A stretch of DNA of 64,000 nt from Bacillota bacterium (GTDB taxonomy: Bacteria; Bacillota; Clostridia; Acetivibrionales; DTU013), in the NCBI GenBank assembly GCA_023435305.1, contig JAEYRV010000025.1, positions 51,651-115,650 of the forward strand, given 5' to 3'. The translations under genes and the position numbers were made by a program. The stretch's first letter is position 1. Every line of letters begins with the position of its first letter. This document shows positions 63,324 to 64,000 of this stretch, in pieces. The notes below the pieces were generated by a model. That model saw nothing but the letters and a program-made list of their open reading frames with translations. It was not told where the DNA came from and searched no databases.

Positions 63324-63876
63324 AATGTAAACCTCCATATATTAAGAGTAACTGCTGATATGTTTATTTTCAATAAACGCTGCGTAGAGTTTTGTTTCAT
63401 TTTGCTCCCGTTTATTTGTTTCTTATGACTTACTTCTTTATTTTAACAGACATTTACAGATCAAAGTGAGAAATCTGGCTTTGAATTAATATCAACGGGT
63501 CAAATTGTAATTAAGGGCATAAAGTATACATCTGAATGACTGCATAGCATATATCGCTCAGTTATGTAGAGAGACTCCAGGTCAAATATTTCCCCGGGAA
63601 ATAGGGACCTGGGTGCACAAAATTTTGACTTATGCAAGCCGAGTTGCTCATCCTTACTGATATTTGGCCAGATAATGCACGTGGATACGATTTTATGTAA
63701 CCAAAAACCAGCAAATAACTCTGTTTTACTCATACTGCTTCCACACAACTCAATTTTTTGTGCATGCTGCTATACAGTGCCTGCCAATTTCGCTATCCAT
63801 ATGAGACAATCCATCAAAAAAGTCTTTAGACTTTTTAGAGTTTTTCGACATTATCCCAAAAGTCTGAAGTCGCACA
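63324..63876. other. Non-coding gap between the regulator and the intron end
   Basis: No gene seen. It holds an IS-end-like word (TTTGAATTAATATCAACGGG, 63480-63499) related to 61857, and TGCACAAAATTTTGAC (63612) and AATTTTTTGTGCA (63752), an inverted pair related to the 55-kb repeat. The AAAAAGTCTTTAGACTTTTTAGAG word at 63818 is a short palindrome just before the intron end. Confidence 0.45.
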
Positions 63877-64000
63877 ATCGGGTAGGAGGCCACCCATTAA
63901 TTGAGTGGCCGACCTCCCACCGCACCGTACGTACCGACCGGTATACGGCGCGTCCAGAGTTCACGCACTATTTCGCAGAATAACATTCCAGGAAACTTAA
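63877..64000 (-). mobile_element. Probable 3' end of a group II intron
   Basis: Leftwards, GCGCCGTATACCG GTCG GTACGTACGGTGCGG (63953-63921, written in parts) has the size and CGCCGTATAC...GTACGTACGGTG pattern of domain V in many bacterial group II introns. A second hairpin, GGCCAC...GTGGCC (63907-63890), would be domain VI, and the element ends CTACCCGAT at 63877, with the AT end of such introns. The reverse transcriptase gene and 5' part would lie to the right, outside the window. Identification rests on pattern memory without a fold search. Confidence 0.65.

Overview
The window looks like a chromosomal segment of a spore-forming anaerobic Firmicute of the class Clostridia. The reasons are a V-type ATP synthase operon, a K+-independent membrane pyrophosphatase, spore proteins of the YhcN/YlaJ and CotF types, two T-box leaders, a PyrR-type attenuator, GGAGG ribosome binding sites and frequent TTG starts. 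The genus cannot be fixed from the sequence alone. There is no prophage, plasmid backbone, CRISPR array, tRNA or rRNA that I can see.

Layout. 1-4.3 kb: the upstream end of a V-type ATP synthase operon (stalk subunit, C, I, K, F), read leftwards. 4.4-12.4 kb: leftward genes for Mn efflux (mntP), a spore lipoprotein, arginine decarboxylase, a CDF transporter, a zinc-ribbon membrane protein and a Ca-type P-ATPase. 12.5-15.5 kb: an unusual fused sugar-isomerase-like/acyl-CoA ligase gene behind a T-box whose specifier reads as Leu CUC. 15.6-19.7 kb: rightward radical SAM and papain-like pair, then a HlyC/CorC protein. 19.8-24.4 kb: leftward tryptophan genes in the order trpB-A-D-C behind a Trp (UGG) T-box that carries a tandem-repeat insertion. 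25-30 kb: trxB, zwf, a Nudix hydrolase and a Na/Pi symporter. 31-36 kb: AI-2E-type permease, CotF-like protein, hppA, Na+/H+ antiporter. 36.5-41 kb: a YesN-like protein without a DNA-binding domain, a uracil permease with a PyrR-type leader, and a MEDS-PAS histidine kinase. 41.8-50 kb: MutS2-like protein without Smr, a GNAT enzyme, and an alpha-glucoside/alpha-galactoside utilisation set (GH13, GH36, GPH symporter). 50-55 kb: leftward transglutaminase, GNAT, a KAP-NTPase/methyltransferase fusion and an FG-GAP-like protein. 55-56.2 kb: repeat-rich DNA. 56.3-61.8 kb: AEC transporter, DEAD-box helicase with a long basic tail, an unknown protein and an SLH surface protein. 62-64 kb: a CAT-like acetyltransferase behind an XRE regulator gene broken by an in-frame amber codon, then the probable 3' end of a group II intron.

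Two themes stand out. First, several genes have unusual architectures: KAP NTPase + methyltransferase; TIM barrel + acyl-CoA ligase under a T-box; MutS2 without Smr; YesN core without HTH. The best candidate for an undescribed system is the KAP-methyltransferase locus at 51.3-54.0 kb; second is the leucine-type T-box in front of the isomerase/acyl-CoA ligase fusion. Second, short tandem repeats (units of 12 to 40 bases, each array with its own unit) are scattered through the gaps. Many begin at or within a few bases of a stop codon (MFS symporter, trpA, trpC, hlyC/CorC, papain-like gene, trxB), and one sits inside the Trp T-box leader. This suggests an active process that makes or tolerates minisatellites at gene 3' ends.
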